This document shows positions 63,401 through 64,000 of a stretch of DNA of 64,000 bases, piece by piece. The stretch is taken from NCBI GenBank assembly GCA_027627225.1, contig CM051025.1, forward strand, positions 52,843,681 to 52,907,680. Reading direction: 5' to 3'. The position numbers and the translations under genes were made by a program. The notes below the pieces were generated by a model. The model was not told where the DNA came from. It was given only the letters and a program-made list of their open reading frames with translations, and ran no database searches. Source of the DNA: Congeria kusceri. Lineage: Eukaryota; Mollusca; Bivalvia; Myida; Dreissenidae. Position 1 is the stretch's first letter, and every line of letters begins with the position of its first letter.

Positions 63401-63941
63401 GCAGTGACAGCGGCGGCGGCCTCTTTAGTTTGTGCAGACAATAACTTTAGAAGTTTTTGAGCAATTATTATGGAACTTTATGGAAATGTTAGTAGACATA
63501 AAAGAAAGGTTAAGTTTAGTTTTCTTCATAATTGCTCTTATGGTACTTGAGTTATGCCCCATCAGGCGACACATCCGACTAGTCACTCATGGAGTTCTAG
63601 TTTTACCAGAATTTTTCCTAGTCATACTAAAGAATATAAAGTGATTAACAGAAAAAGAAACATGTTTTCAGACTGTTTGTGCCAAGTGAGTTACCCAAAG
63701 ACCCACCGTTAGTGGAGAGCAGTGATGAGGTAGACAGCTCCAATGTTATTCGTCGCCTGTACTGCATGGCTGAGTGCCCAAGTGGTTTCTGGACACGGCT
63801 GCTCACGCGAATGATGACCCGCGTAGAACAGTTTTCCAAGAACGAGTGGGTGTTCACACCAGTCATGTCGGGATCGGTACGTCTGGCAGCCAGCAATCGA
63901 CATAGGTCATCTAGTAACATGCCTAAGCGTGGAATGAGCCA
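12384..63941 (+). CDS. LRRK1: LRRK1-type Roco protein kinase gene, 5' part (20 exons; 3' end outside window)
   Basis: Twenty exons with GT/AG borders join into 1,085 uninterrupted codons, and every junction agrees in phase (intron phases 1,0,1,1,0,2,1,0,1,2,2,1,0,0,0,1,1,0,2,2). Domain order is about five ankyrin repeats (about 50-215), LRRs (about 280-630), ROC GTPase (P-loop GKKDKGKT at 665-672, DVPGDE at 712-717, VGTFTD at 768-773) and COR (LDPGWLCDVL at 925-934). This is the Roco architecture. A short ankyrin N-terminus with the P-loop near residue 665 matches LRRK1 rather than LRRK2, which has a much longer armadillo-like N-terminus. Family knowledge: ROC-COR acts as a regulatory GTPase and dimerisation unit for a C-terminal Ser/Thr kinase; LRRK1 kinases phosphorylate Rab GTPases and act in endosomal traffic. 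The kinase domain is not in this window. Longest introns are intron 2 (10.7 kb) and intron 3 (7.0 kb). The start at 12384 is inferred from context and phase; a non-coding upstream exon is possible. Confidence 0.92.
13206..13429 (+). CDS. LRRK1: LRRK1-like exon 2 (ankyrin)
   Basis: Residues 8-82, between a TTGTTCCAG acceptor and a GTGAGC donor. It opens with a helical, acidic stretch (about 12-50) and holds the first ankyrin unit, with GFACCHGNWEILELLLRLG at 54-72 showing the A-x-x-G-x-x-E-x-x-x-x-L-L pattern. The open frame runs on into the intron to 13459, but the donor at 13430 gives phase 0, which fits exon 3. Confidence 0.9.
13484..13711. repeat. Palindromic cloverleaf element, copy 1
   Basis: Ends GAGGCGTGTCGT and ACGACACGCCTC, flanked on both sides by ATAT. 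The 5' inner hairpin has lost its right half (GGATCAGCCTGTACAG runs straight into the centre); the 3' hairpin GGATTAGCCTGTGTGGACTG...CAGGCTAGTCC is kept. Located in intron 2. Confidence 0.85.
13761..13983 (+). repeat. Dispersed 225-bp repeat, copy 1
   Basis: Matches 50306-50552: TAGCTCAC near the start, AAATTACG, TTCCTATATTTATACC, and ATTCATGCATAAAGGTCAGT close to the end, finishing in AGCTATA. The ends TATAGCT/AGCTATA are short inverted repeats. Confidence 0.7.
14001..14081 (+). repeat. Two-copy 41-bp tandem repeat
   Basis: ATTTCTGGCGAGTGATCAAA...CACATGTACA occurs twice in direct succession with no difference seen, so it is a recent duplication. Confidence 0.9.
14086..14847. other. Intron 2 sequence, no feature seen
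   Basis: AT-rich, no coding sequence or repeat recognised. Confidence 0.4.
14848..15234 (+). repeat. 55-bp tandem array, about 7 copies
   Basis: Units read GCAATATGATCTTGCAG, GTTCACATAATGCAG, ATCTACAGTCAACTCATTGT, with a 55-base period (for example 14886, 14941, 14996). Copies are nearly identical. Each carries TTGCAG|GT, ATGCAG and CTACAG, which resemble splice acceptors. Confidence 0.93.
15361..15834. mobile_element. Palindromic MITE with about 105-bp inverted ends
   Basis: GTACCC...GTGTATTTAATA...GCGTATTAAATGCTGCGGTA at the left is mirrored at the right by TACCGCAGCGTTTAATACGC...AATACACTC...GGGTAC. The centre repeats AAGTGTATTTTTTCTG in both orientations. No protein-coding content. Inserted in intron 2. 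Confidence 0.8.
15835..17241. other. Intron 2 sequence, no feature seen
   Basis: Several short open frames but none with recognisable protein; no repeat shared with other parts of the window. Confidence 0.4.
17242..18216. mobile_element. Terminal-inverted-repeat element, 975 bp
   Basis: Ends ATACACCCATGGGCACTTCC and AAGTGCCCATGGGTGTAT are inverted copies over about 31 bases with one mismatch (continuing as AACTAGACCTTT). The interior is AT-rich and non-coding. A non-autonomous DNA transposon of unassigned superfamily. Confidence 0.75.
18217..18839. other. Intron 2 sequence
   Basis: Contains several CCCGACAG(A/C)GTCC-like and related motifs around 18275-18490 but no clear element or gene. 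Confidence 0.35.
18840..19770 (+). mobile_element. Pearl-like tandem-unit element, copy G
   Basis: Begins with AGGCCCGTTTGAAAAACAGG (GGCC ... GGCC, able to fold) and a GGGCGGGC-rich stretch, then about five units with a period near 166 bp: GATAAGCATGATGAGATGG, GTCGCGCACAAGAACCAGGT, GGTCCAAGGTCAAGGTCAC, GGTCAAAGGTCA. Open frames through the array are products of the repeat. The same unit builds the array at 21830-23795. Confidence 0.75.
19771..21829. other. Intron 2 sequence, no feature seen
   Basis: About 2 kb of AT-rich sequence without recognisable gene, RNA or repeat. Confidence 0.4.
21830..23795 (+). mobile_element. Pearl-like tandem-unit element, copy H
   Basis: A GTAC/GTGT microsatellite (about 21850-21920) is followed by eight or so units of 165-172 bp with the same content as copy G (AGCATGGTGAGAC, AAGAACCAGGTCCCTAGGTC, CAAGGTCAAGGTCACAC). 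It ends in hairpin GTGTCTGAGGAAACAC followed by TTCTAGTTT. Microsatellite plus tandem units plus 3' hairpin is the layout of bivalve pearl/HINE elements. Confidence 0.75.
24159..24339 (+). CDS. LRRK1: LRRK1-like exon 3 (ankyrin)
   Basis: Residues 83-142 plus one base. Two ankyrin units are visible: TTPAQIVCERGHLAVLEFL (83-101) and SPFYLACRHGHHPIIAFLI (120-138). Acceptor AACTTCAG and donor GTGAGT. The exon lies 10.7 kb downstream of exon 2, across the largest intron in the window. Confidence 0.92.
24480..24640 (-). repeat. tRNA-derived SINE
   Basis: On the minus strand, TGGTGTAGTGGATATGGTG (A-box-like) and GGTTAGATCACC (B-box-like) form the head. The body AAGACACCAAGCACTGGTTC...CCAGGAAAC matches the split SINE at 32020-32460. 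Confidence 0.65.
25131..25195 (+). repeat. Short dispersed tRNA-like repeat, copy 1
   Basis: AGTTTTCATTAAAGAGTGCG, TTGTAGGCGTGAGTTCCAAT and CCAGCAGGAA; the same block lies inverted at 54533-54605. GTGAGTTCCAATCC resembles a Pol III B box. Confidence 0.55.
25229..26616. mobile_element. ACAGTACAGCTC-ended element, copy 1
   Basis: Left ACAGTACAGCTCACGCGAAA and right TTTCGCGTGAGCTGTACTGT are inverted over about 29 bases with one mismatch. GC-rich subterminal zones (GCCGAGGCAC, CCGCGG, CCTCGGCG) contrast with an AT-rich centre. At 25310-25390 a 26-bp unit CGCGTCTGTTCGCCGAGGCA is repeated three times. No protein recognised in this copy. Related to 55675-57205. Confidence 0.8.
26617..27105. other. 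Intron 3 sequence, no feature seen
   Basis: AT-rich; no gene or classified repeat. Confidence 0.4.
27106..27196 (+). repeat. 30-bp tandem repeat, 3 copies
   Basis: CAAACTCAAATATGCAGGCT followed by TACACCAAAT occurs three times without difference. Confidence 0.93.
27270..28100 (-). mobile_element. GACTGTTGGCG-ended element, copy 1 (minus)
   Basis: About 0.8 kb matching 43437-44248 in inverse orientation: GACTGTTGGCGACAAAAGTA at one end, CCTTTCTGGTTTCGATTTAC, GTAGTTTTCCGCGATAC and TCGTTGGCTACCACCAACAG at the other, where GTTGG...CCAAC can fold. Shared sequence continues slightly past the GACTGTTGGCG ends, so borders are approximate. No coding content recognised. Confidence 0.75.
28101..29147. 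other. Intron 3 sequence with G-rich stretch
   Basis: No gene. At 28278-28314 the run GGGGGGTGGGGGGTTGGGG then ATTGGCGGG can form a G-quadruplex on the + strand, and 28520-28545 is C/G-rich (GCGCCCCCGCCC, CCCCGGGGGC). Confidence 0.6.
29148..30217 (+). mobile_element. Pearl/HINE-type element, copy B
   Basis: 5' hairpin CCCCCTTCAAAGAAGTGGGG (29154 on), then a (CGGT)n microsatellite (29191-29230), then about six units of 130-150 bp (GAAACTTCATACATAGATAC, TTGGGATTGCATATGGGGTG, GGTCAAGGTCACCGTTACTA, AACGGTTTCCGCTCAATAAC). It ends with GGGGGGCATAC and hairpin ATGTTTTACAAACAT followed by CTCTTGTTA. Complete at both ends by this layout. Confidence 0.85.
30218..30710. other. Intron 3 sequence, no feature seen
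   Basis: No recognisable gene or repeat. Confidence 0.4.
30711..30972. repeat. Palindromic cloverleaf element, copy 2 (complete)
   Basis: Both inner hairpins are intact (GGATTAGCCTGTGCAGTCCG...CAGGCTAATCC and GGATTAGCCTGTGCGGACTG...CAGGCTAATC) together with the outer stem TGGCG...CGCCA. AAAT flanks both sides. Intron 3. Confidence 0.9.
31291..31467 (+). CDS. LRRK1: LRRK1-like exon 4 (ankyrin)
   Basis: Completes Tyr143 and codes to residue 201 plus one base. The ankyrin unit SCLLYAACLGGNVEIVRKFL (152-171) is followed by the start of the next, SLTPLYAACAG (192-202). Acceptor TTGTTGACAG, donor GTATGA. A minus-strand open frame covers the same bases and is a shadow. Confidence 0.92.
31489..31668 (+). 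repeat. About 61-bp tandem repeat, 3 diverged copies
   Basis: TTCCA(A/C)AA(C/T)AGA...GCAATATTT(T/C)A...GTTT(T)AACA...GTCAT recurs from 31489, 31551 and 31611, starting 22 bases after exon 4. Confidence 0.75.
31681..31763 (-). repeat. tRNA-like SINE head
   Basis: On the minus strand, CCGGTTAGCTCAGTTGGAAG (A-box region) and GGGATCAAGTCCC (B-box region) are spaced as in a tRNA. No acceptor-stem pairing was found to call a working tRNA. Confidence 0.55.
32020..32460 (+). repeat. tRNA-derived SINE split by a palindromic element
   Basis: The A-box part CACAGTGGTGTAATGGTTAT lies at about 32026-32045 and the B-box part ATGTGCTTGATCCC at about 32337-32350, with the body (CTTTCTCAAAGAC, AGTACTGGTTCTACCCAGG) continuing to about 32460. 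The two halves fit the SINE at 24480-24640. The palindromic element 32047-32308 sits between them. Confidence 0.7.
32047..32308. repeat. Palindromic cloverleaf element, copy 3 (complete, nested)
   Basis: Both inner hairpins are present, and outer ends AAGGCGTGTCGTGGG and CACGACAAGCCTC. It is younger than the SINE it interrupts. Intron 4. Confidence 0.88.
32517..32674 (+). CDS. LRRK1: LRRK1-like exon 5 (last ankyrin and linker)
   Basis: Completes Gly202 and codes to residue 254. GGHQDVINFLLEMFG (202-216) finishes the ankyrin unit begun in exon 4. The rest is a linker with an acidic tail (ESSENDEDLFH). Acceptor TTTCCCAG and donor GTAGGT give phase 0. The frame stays open into the intron but reads into hydrophobic intronic sequence. 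Confidence 0.9.
32675..33405. other. Intron 5 sequence, no feature seen
   Basis: AT-rich; no gene or repeat before the duplication at 33406. Confidence 0.4.
33406..33680 (+). repeat. Direct duplication abutting exon 6 acceptor
   Basis: Copies 33406-33539 and 33540-33680 share AAATTAATGA(G/C)GAACAAAT, CCAACTTCTTGAAATG and TTCTATTTCTTGTATGTACA, then GATTGAACTGATAGCC. The second copy ends in the acceptor used by exon 6 (TTATTGCTTCAG); the first ends in TTATTATAG. Confidence 0.9.
33682..33908 (+). CDS. LRRK1: LRRK1-like exon 6 (LRR start)
   Basis: Residues 255-329 plus two bases. The first leucine-rich repeats appear as LIDLDISENSLTQLP (280-294) and LKCLNASKNNIRKL. A GTATGT donor at 33898 is also present, but only the donor GTAGAA at 33909 gives the phase needed to avoid a TGA at the start of exon 7. 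An intronic segment of about 134 bp is duplicated directly before the acceptor. Confidence 0.9.
34192..34364 (+). CDS. LRRK1: LRRK1-like exon 7 (LRR)
   Basis: Completes Ser330 and codes to residue 387 plus one base. Two LRRs: LDEVNLSHNALEEV (331-344) and LRTLNLSHNKLKHL, then a charged segment ending in IKKR. Acceptor ATCTTTCAG, donor GTAGGT. Only the frame set by exon 6's longer donor is open here. Confidence 0.92.
34531..34749. repeat. Palindromic cloverleaf element, copy 4
   Basis: Outer stem kept (GTGTCGTGGG / CCCACGACACGCCTC). The 5' hairpin has lost its left half and the 3' hairpin its right half. Intron 7. Confidence 0.85.
34750..37792. other. Intron 7 sequence, mostly unassigned
   Basis: About 3 kb. 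A/T homopolymer runs occur at 34851-34874 and 37088-37125. The stretch 35730-35800 (GTGCCTTCCACAGG, GGGGTGGGTTAGGGAGGGG) looks like dispersed repeat but no partner or ends were identified. No coding sequence except exon 8 at the right. Confidence 0.4.
37793..37962 (+). CDS. LRRK1: LRRK1-like exon 8 (LRR)
   Basis: Completes Ala388 and codes to residue 444. LRRs LKRLDVSNNNLECLPLDM and LSYLYVQNNCLTAFP follow the LxxLxxxxNxLxxLP pattern. Acceptor CTCGTTACAG, donor GTAAGT, phase 0. Confidence 0.93.
38015..38252. repeat. Palindromic cloverleaf element, copy 5
   Basis: 5' hairpin complete; the 3' hairpin is shortened to GGATTAGCACAGGCTAATCC, a deletion at its tip, and the right outer arm is truncated (AAGACGTGGCTCAT). 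Intron 8. Confidence 0.85.
38253..39363. other. Intron 8 sequence with an ATGGAAAAATCATGGAA repeat
   Basis: Between about 38880 and 39325, GGAAAAATCATGGAA recurs at both sides, and AGGGTTTGTAC at the left faces GTTTGAACCCTG at the right, hinting at a small inverted-end element. The rest is unassigned AT-rich sequence. Confidence 0.4.
39364..39499 (+). CDS. LRRK1: LRRK1-like exon 9 (LRR)
   Basis: Residues 445-489 plus one base. LRRs KTLDVSCNQLERFPTNI and LQVLNISGNKLDSLDEGI. Acceptor TTTACAACAG, donor GTACTA, which is weaker than its neighbours' donors. No ATG-initiated open frame of useful length marks this exon; it was recognised from the LRR pattern and the phase. Confidence 0.9.
39752..40384 (+). 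mobile_element. GACTGTTGGCG-ended element, copy 2 (internally deleted)
   Basis: Matches copies 1 and 3 (AAGCCAACGGTCTTTTGAGA, GGTATCGCGGAAAACTACTT, GTAACCGAAATATTTAC, TTACAAATTAGTTTTCATTA) but lacks the segment before the right end; TCAGCGTTTTGATT follows directly. Intron 9. Confidence 0.72.
40385..41321. other. Intron 9 sequence, no feature seen
   Basis: AT-rich; no gene or repeat recognised. Confidence 0.4.
41322..41766 (+). mobile_element. Helitron-like (pearl/HINE-type) element, copy C
   Basis: 5' hairpin TATGCC...GGCATA with inner GCATCTTGATGC (about 41323-41354), a short TCCTTCC/TCCATCC-rich stretch, two units (AGCACCAACACCGCTTACTA, TACAACACTT, CTTTGACC(T/G)TGACC) and a 3' hairpin GTGTTTATCAAACAC followed by AGAATCTTGTTTA. 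Confidence 0.8.
41767..42852. other. Intron 9 sequence, no feature seen
   Basis: No recognisable gene or repeat up to exon 10. Confidence 0.4.
42853..42994 (+). CDS. LRRK1: LRRK1-like exon 10 (LRR)
   Basis: Completes Gly490 and codes to residue 536 plus two bases. LRRs LTDLNASNNVIARLP and LHCLNFKHNQLGI. Acceptor GTTCTGCAG, donor GTAAAT. A copy of the palindromic repeat starts at 43001, so only six intronic bases separate the exon from the insertion. Confidence 0.91.
43001..43223. repeat. Palindromic cloverleaf element, copy 6 (beside exon 10 donor)
   Basis: Starts six bases after exon 10. The 5' hairpin is intact and the 3' hairpin is fully deleted (GCAGAGAGTGCGGGACAACAC). AAAT flanks both ends, and the left copy is part of the GTAAAT donor. 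Confidence 0.87.
43437..44248 (+). mobile_element. GACTGTTGGCG-ended element, copy 3
   Basis: Ends GATTGTTGGCGG and CGCCAACAGTC; the interior matches the copies at 27270-28100 and 39752-40384. It carries no recognisable protein. Borders are uncertain by about 30 bases. Intron 10. Confidence 0.75.
44740..45535 (+). mobile_element. Pearl-like element, copy D (5' part)
   Basis: Perfect 8-bp hairpin TGCTCCCC (44742) / GGGGAGCA (44762), then CGTCCGTCCGTCC and about four units of 170-190 bp (TTTTTCTAAGAGTTATGGG, CTACTGGCCAGAATTCAAT, CTTCATTACCAAGAGGAG). Sequence like this unit resumes near 47085, so the array at 45541 may be inserted in it. Confidence 0.7.
45541..47090 (+). mobile_element. Pearl-like tandem-unit array, copy D2
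   Basis: Opens with a 9-bp hairpin CCCCAAATT / AATTTGGGG around an A-run (45541-45566), then GTCGTTGCGCGGATGGTCGGG and about ten units with a period near 145 bp of the same type as copy B (TTGGGATTGCATATGGGGTG, GGTGGGGTCAAGGTCA, TTTTAATGAAACTTCATAC). Units are more diverged to the right. Confidence 0.72.
47498..47671 (+). CDS. LRRK1: LRRK1-like exon 11 (LRR)
   Basis: Completes Lys537 and codes to residue 594 plus two bases. A Ser/Asn-rich stretch (RRSNRTSSNSENLPEFPE) precedes LRRs LKELRLSDNNLDCVPPSV and LEILDLSD, the last finished in exon 12. Acceptor CTCGTGCAG, donor GTAAGT. Confidence 0.92.
47672..49460. other. Intron 11 sequence, no clear feature
   Basis: AT-rich; parts near 49260-49310 (ACTTAAGTGAATATTTCAGATC) resemble the small element at 61475-61745 and may be a decayed copy. 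No gene. Confidence 0.4.
49461..49697. repeat. Palindromic cloverleaf element, copy 7
   Basis: Outer stem GTCATGTCGTGCG / CCCATGTCACGCC. Left hairpin reduced to its right half (CAGGCTGATCTGGGAC); right hairpin kept (GAATTAACCTGTGCCGACTG...). Just before exon 12. Confidence 0.82.
49787..49902 (+). CDS. LRRK1: LRRK1-like exon 12 (last LRRs)
   Basis: Completes Asp595 and codes to residue 633 plus one base. It continues the LRR as NPSIGTLPRELGLLKNL and TVLKMKNVRPTVPDNL, then enters the linker to ROC. Acceptor GTTTCAG, donor GTATGC. The preceding palindromic repeat ends about 90 bases upstream. Confidence 0.91.
50040..50305 (+). repeat. About 64-bp tandem repeat, 4 copies
   Basis: CAGTGTACACTGATGGTTAC, ACACAAAACTAAATTTTAGA and TTTTGTTAGCAAATGTG recur at 50100, 50164 and 50228, with flanking partial copies. 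GTGTACAC is palindromic. Intron 12. Confidence 0.88.
50306..50552 (+). repeat. Dispersed 225-bp repeat, copy 2
   Basis: Matches 13761-13983 in the same orientation (TAGCTCAC, TTCCTATATTCATAC, ATTCATGCATAAAGGTCAGT, GAGCTATA). Confidence 0.7.
50651..51833 (+). mobile_element. Helitron-like (pearl/HINE-type) element, copy E
   Basis: 5' AGCTCGACTATTCACCAAAT with foldback AATAGT...AGCT, CGTCGGCATCGGCG, then about seven units near 150 bp (ACTACAGATATTCAATTGAA, GTCATTATGTAAGGTCACTGA, AATTATGCCCCTTTTTGTAC, AGGTTAAAGTTTGCATGCAA). 3' hairpin GCTGTCCTGAGACAGC (51809-51824) followed by TCTTGTTTTAA. Confidence 0.82.
51834..52199. other. Intron 12 sequence, no feature seen
   Basis: No recognisable gene or repeat. 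Confidence 0.4.
52200..54106 (+). mobile_element. Pearl-like tandem-unit element, copy F
   Basis: About eleven units of near 165 bp: CAAATGATGCCCCTGGGGTC, AAAACTGGCCACACCCCGGG, GGTCACATGGTTTATATAGAC, CTCTGAAACCGCAAGGC, GTATGTAACATTGTATAGTG. It ends with AGTGAGCGACCT and hairpin AGGGCCATCGTGGCTCT followed by CTTGTTT (54100-54106). The 5' terminus is not clear and may be truncated. It sits directly before exon 13. Confidence 0.82.
54207..54307 (+). CDS. LRRK1: LRRK1-like exon 13 (start of ROC GTPase)
   Basis: Completes Glu634 and codes to residue 667. It ends in CHVVKAVLLGKK, the first beta strand and the first three residues of the P-loop. Acceptor TCTTTGCAG, donor GTATAT. The Walker A motif is therefore split by intron 13. 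Confidence 0.92.
54308..55674. other. Intron 13 sequence
   Basis: AT-rich, no gene. At 54533-54605 lies an inverted copy of the short tRNA-like repeat at 25131-25195 (GGATTCAAACTCGCGCCTAC, TTCAATGAAAACT). Confidence 0.5.
55675..57205. mobile_element. ACAGTACAGCTC-ended element, copy 2
   Basis: Left ACAGTACAGCTCGTAGCCAT and right ATGGCTACGAGCTGTACTGT are perfect inverted 20-mers. GC-rich subterminal zones (CCGCGG, GCGGCCCGCGGCGG, TCCGCGGTG) as in copy 1 at 25229-26616, with an AT-rich interior. It differs from copy 1 by carrying an intact open frame at its right end. Confidence 0.82.
56914..57207 (+). CDS. Unrecognised 97-codon ORF inside ACAGTACAGCTC element
   Basis: Open from an ATG with A at -3 and G at +4. 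It begins MASRKRTKQDSHFLVQFICD, is basic at the N-terminus, contains VGDVFWDHDESLQFD in the middle and ends KWLRAVL. The stop codon overlaps the last base of the terminal repeat, so the C-terminus is encoded by the inverted repeat. Codon content and the FLVQF...VGDVFW pattern look protein-like (a small beta-barrel is possible), but I do not recognise the family. It could be a captured host exon or the remnant of a transposon protein. Confidence 0.4.
   Translation: MASRKRTKQDSHFLVQFICDSKRQVRSKGYIRTEEKASVFVSSSISYGVSVGDVFWDHDESLQFDRALKIHRRNCPRYSTFVRGGNVGFDKWLRAVL
57258..57350 (+). CDS. LRRK1: LRRK1-like exon 14 (ROC P-loop second half)
   Basis: Residues 668-698. DKGKTTLMNKLVHG supplies the GKT of Walker A (Lys671, Thr672 for phosphate and Mg2+ contact) and helix 1. 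The remainder covers the switch I region. Acceptor GTTACAG, donor GTAAGT; phase 0 on both sides. Confidence 0.92.
57581..57810. repeat. Palindromic cloverleaf element, copy 8
   Basis: Flanked by exact AATT on both sides (57577-57580, 57811-57814). The 5' hairpin is almost fully lost (GTGCCGTCCAGTATCGGGACGG); the 3' hairpin is kept. Intron 14. Confidence 0.87.
58010..58186 (+). CDS. LRRK1: LRRK1-like exon 15 (ROC switch II)
   Basis: Residues 699-757. IKLNVWDVPGDEVFTLVHH (706-724) holds the DxxG motif (Asp712, Gly715), and SLYILVWDF is the next strand, typical of ROC. Acceptor TCTCTGCAG, donor GTGTGC. The intron behind it carries a palindromic repeat starting 44 bases downstream. Confidence 0.93.
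58231..58457. repeat. Palindromic cloverleaf element, copy 9
   Basis: The 5' hairpin is excised at its base (GTGTCGTCCAGGACGGCAC); the 3' hairpin GGATTAGCCTGTGCCGACTG...CAGGCTAATCC is intact. It starts 44 bases after exon 15. Confidence 0.87.
58883..59051 (+). CDS. LRRK1: LRRK1-like exon 16 (ROC G4 region)
   Basis: Residues 758-813 plus one base. FKIVLVGTFTDRFPPSELD contains VGTFTD (768-773), occupying the place of the guanine-specificity motif (N/T)KxD; Phe at the Lys/His position is unusual. Asp773 is kept. Acceptor GCTTGCAG, donor GTACTG. Confidence 0.91.
59179..59601. mobile_element. Possible small inverted-end element
   Basis: TTAGGCCATCCTAAA at the left faces AAGGATGGCCTTT at the right. 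The interior is non-coding. Only the ends support this call. Intron 16. Confidence 0.4.
59908..60162 (+). CDS. LRRK1: LRRK1-like exon 17 (ROC end to COR start)
   Basis: Completes Gly814 and codes to residue 898 plus one base. It is helical and charged, with LAVLKEQLYKVCASMVLPGK and ISQSEFMRILENMN, as expected for the ROC-COR junction. Acceptor TCCTCAG, donor GTAAGT. The upstream open frame to 59663 is intronic read-through. Confidence 0.9.
60249..60980. mobile_element. hAT-like non-autonomous element with exact 8-bp target duplication
   Basis: Ends TAGGGATGGCA and TGCCATCCCTA (one mismatch next to the TIR) are flanked by identical TAATAAAG at 60241-60248 and 60981-60988. Subterminal TATTCGAATA-type motifs (CGAATATTCG, ATTCGAATGG) recur at both sides. 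An 8-bp duplication and a T/CAGGG(A)TGNCA end are hallmarks of hAT elements. No transposase coding remains in its 732 bp. Intron 17. Confidence 0.85.
61329..61450 (+). CDS. LRRK1: LRRK1-like exon 18 (COR core)
   Basis: Completes Leu899 and codes to residue 939. LVTTGHLLHFPD followed by LYFLDPGWLCDVLLHLLT (922-939) is the signature segment of COR-A. Acceptor GGCATTTCAG, donor GTAAGT. Confidence 0.94.
61475..61745. mobile_element. Small MITE, GGGCYRGTATTCACAAAGC ends
   Basis: GGGCTGGTATTCACAAAGCT at the left and AGCTTTGTGAATATGGGCC at the right are inverted copies, with CTTAAGT motifs inside both arms. About 270 bp, non-coding, 25 bases after exon 18. Confidence 0.7.
61911..62405. repeat. Palindromic cloverleaf element, copy 10, with 250-bp insertion
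   Basis: Outer stem GAGGTGTGTCGTGGG / CCAACAACACGCTTC, flanked by ATTT-like bases. The 5' hairpin has lost its left half. The 3' hairpin is interrupted by about 250 bases (about 62091-62340) rich in GGTGGGGT and GGGAGNTGGGGTC motifs of unknown origin, with partial internal repetition. Confidence 0.8.
62406..63029. other. Intron 18 sequence, no feature seen
   Basis: No gene. AGTACCT(C/T)AAATGGTGTTC occurs twice near 62908-62952, a small local duplication. Confidence 0.45.
63030..63199 (+). CDS. LRRK1: LRRK1-like exon 19 (COR)
   Basis: Residues 940-995 plus two bases. Basic SADGKKLLKQGQGKIKR then FLNQYLELLERFELAAAI, the COR helix that precedes the FVPSxLP segment. Acceptor GTTTTACAG, donor GTATGC. 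Confidence 0.93.
63364..63572 (+). repeat. Short element with GTGTCGCCTG inverted ends
   Basis: GTGTCGCCTG (63364-63373) and CAGGCGACAC (63563-63572) are perfect inverted 10-mers around AAAGGGGACATATA, a GGCGGC microsatellite and one unit-like stretch (GAGTTATGCCCC). It looks like a short pearl-type element. Intron 19. Confidence 0.5.
63672..63941 (+). CDS. LRRK1: LRRK1-like exon 20 (COR-B, last exon in window)
   Basis: Completes Arg996 and codes to residue 1085 plus two bases. LFVPSELPKDPP (997-1008) and CPSGFWTRLLTRMM are COR hallmarks. A polar Ser/Arg segment (ASNRHRSSSNMPKRGMSQ) follows. The donor GTAAGT at 63942 gives phase 2, so the gene continues to the right; the frame itself stops at 63943 if unspliced. 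Confidence 0.92.
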
Positions 63942-64000
63942 GTAAGTGGGTTATGTTAGTAAATAAAAAATGACAGCTATTACAGCAATGAAGCATAATG

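Overview
This is animal nuclear DNA. It is AT-rich, has no operons, and its one gene is split into short exons with GT/AG borders separated by long, repeat-filled introns. The repeats point to a bivalve mollusc: microsatellite plus about 150-170 bp tandem-unit elements of the pearl/HINE (non-autonomous Helitron-like) kind, tRNA-derived SINEs, and a very abundant palindromic element. Dreissena is my best guess from the palindromic repeat, but this is recollection and was not checked.

The only host gene I can support runs on the + strand from 12384 to beyond the right edge. Twenty exons (12384-63941) join in consistent phase into 1,085 codons with no stop. The product is a Roco-family protein kinase of the LRRK1 type: ankyrin repeats (residues about 50-215), leucine-rich repeats (about 280-630), a ROC GTPase domain with Walker A at 665-672, then the COR domain (about 820 onward). 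The serine/threonine kinase domain and the rest of the C-terminus must lie downstream of this window. There is no armadillo-like N-terminus as in LRRK2. The proposed start has a strong initiation context, an in-frame stop just upstream and two tiny upstream ORFs.

Region 1-12383 is gene-poor flank: the 3' end of a LINE reverse transcriptase (1-450), a Helitron-like element on the minus strand (1131-2382) with a second element nested in it, tRNA-like sequences, a foldback duplicated block with CRE palindromes (4846-5580), a 2 kb minisatellite built on CCCATATGGG (6700-8640), and a 2 kb foldback element with 0.5 kb arms (9265-11278).

Region 12384-64000 is the gene. Its introns carry ten copies of a cloverleaf-like palindromic element (none seen in the upstream 12 kb), several arrays of 145-170 bp units, terminal-inverted-repeat elements (one hAT-like with an exact 8-bp target duplication, two sharing ACAGTACAGCTC ends, one of these with an intact 97-codon ORF), SINEs (one split by a palindromic element) and several local tandem duplications. 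I found no CRISPR array, rRNA gene, intact tRNA gene or bacterial/viral operon.
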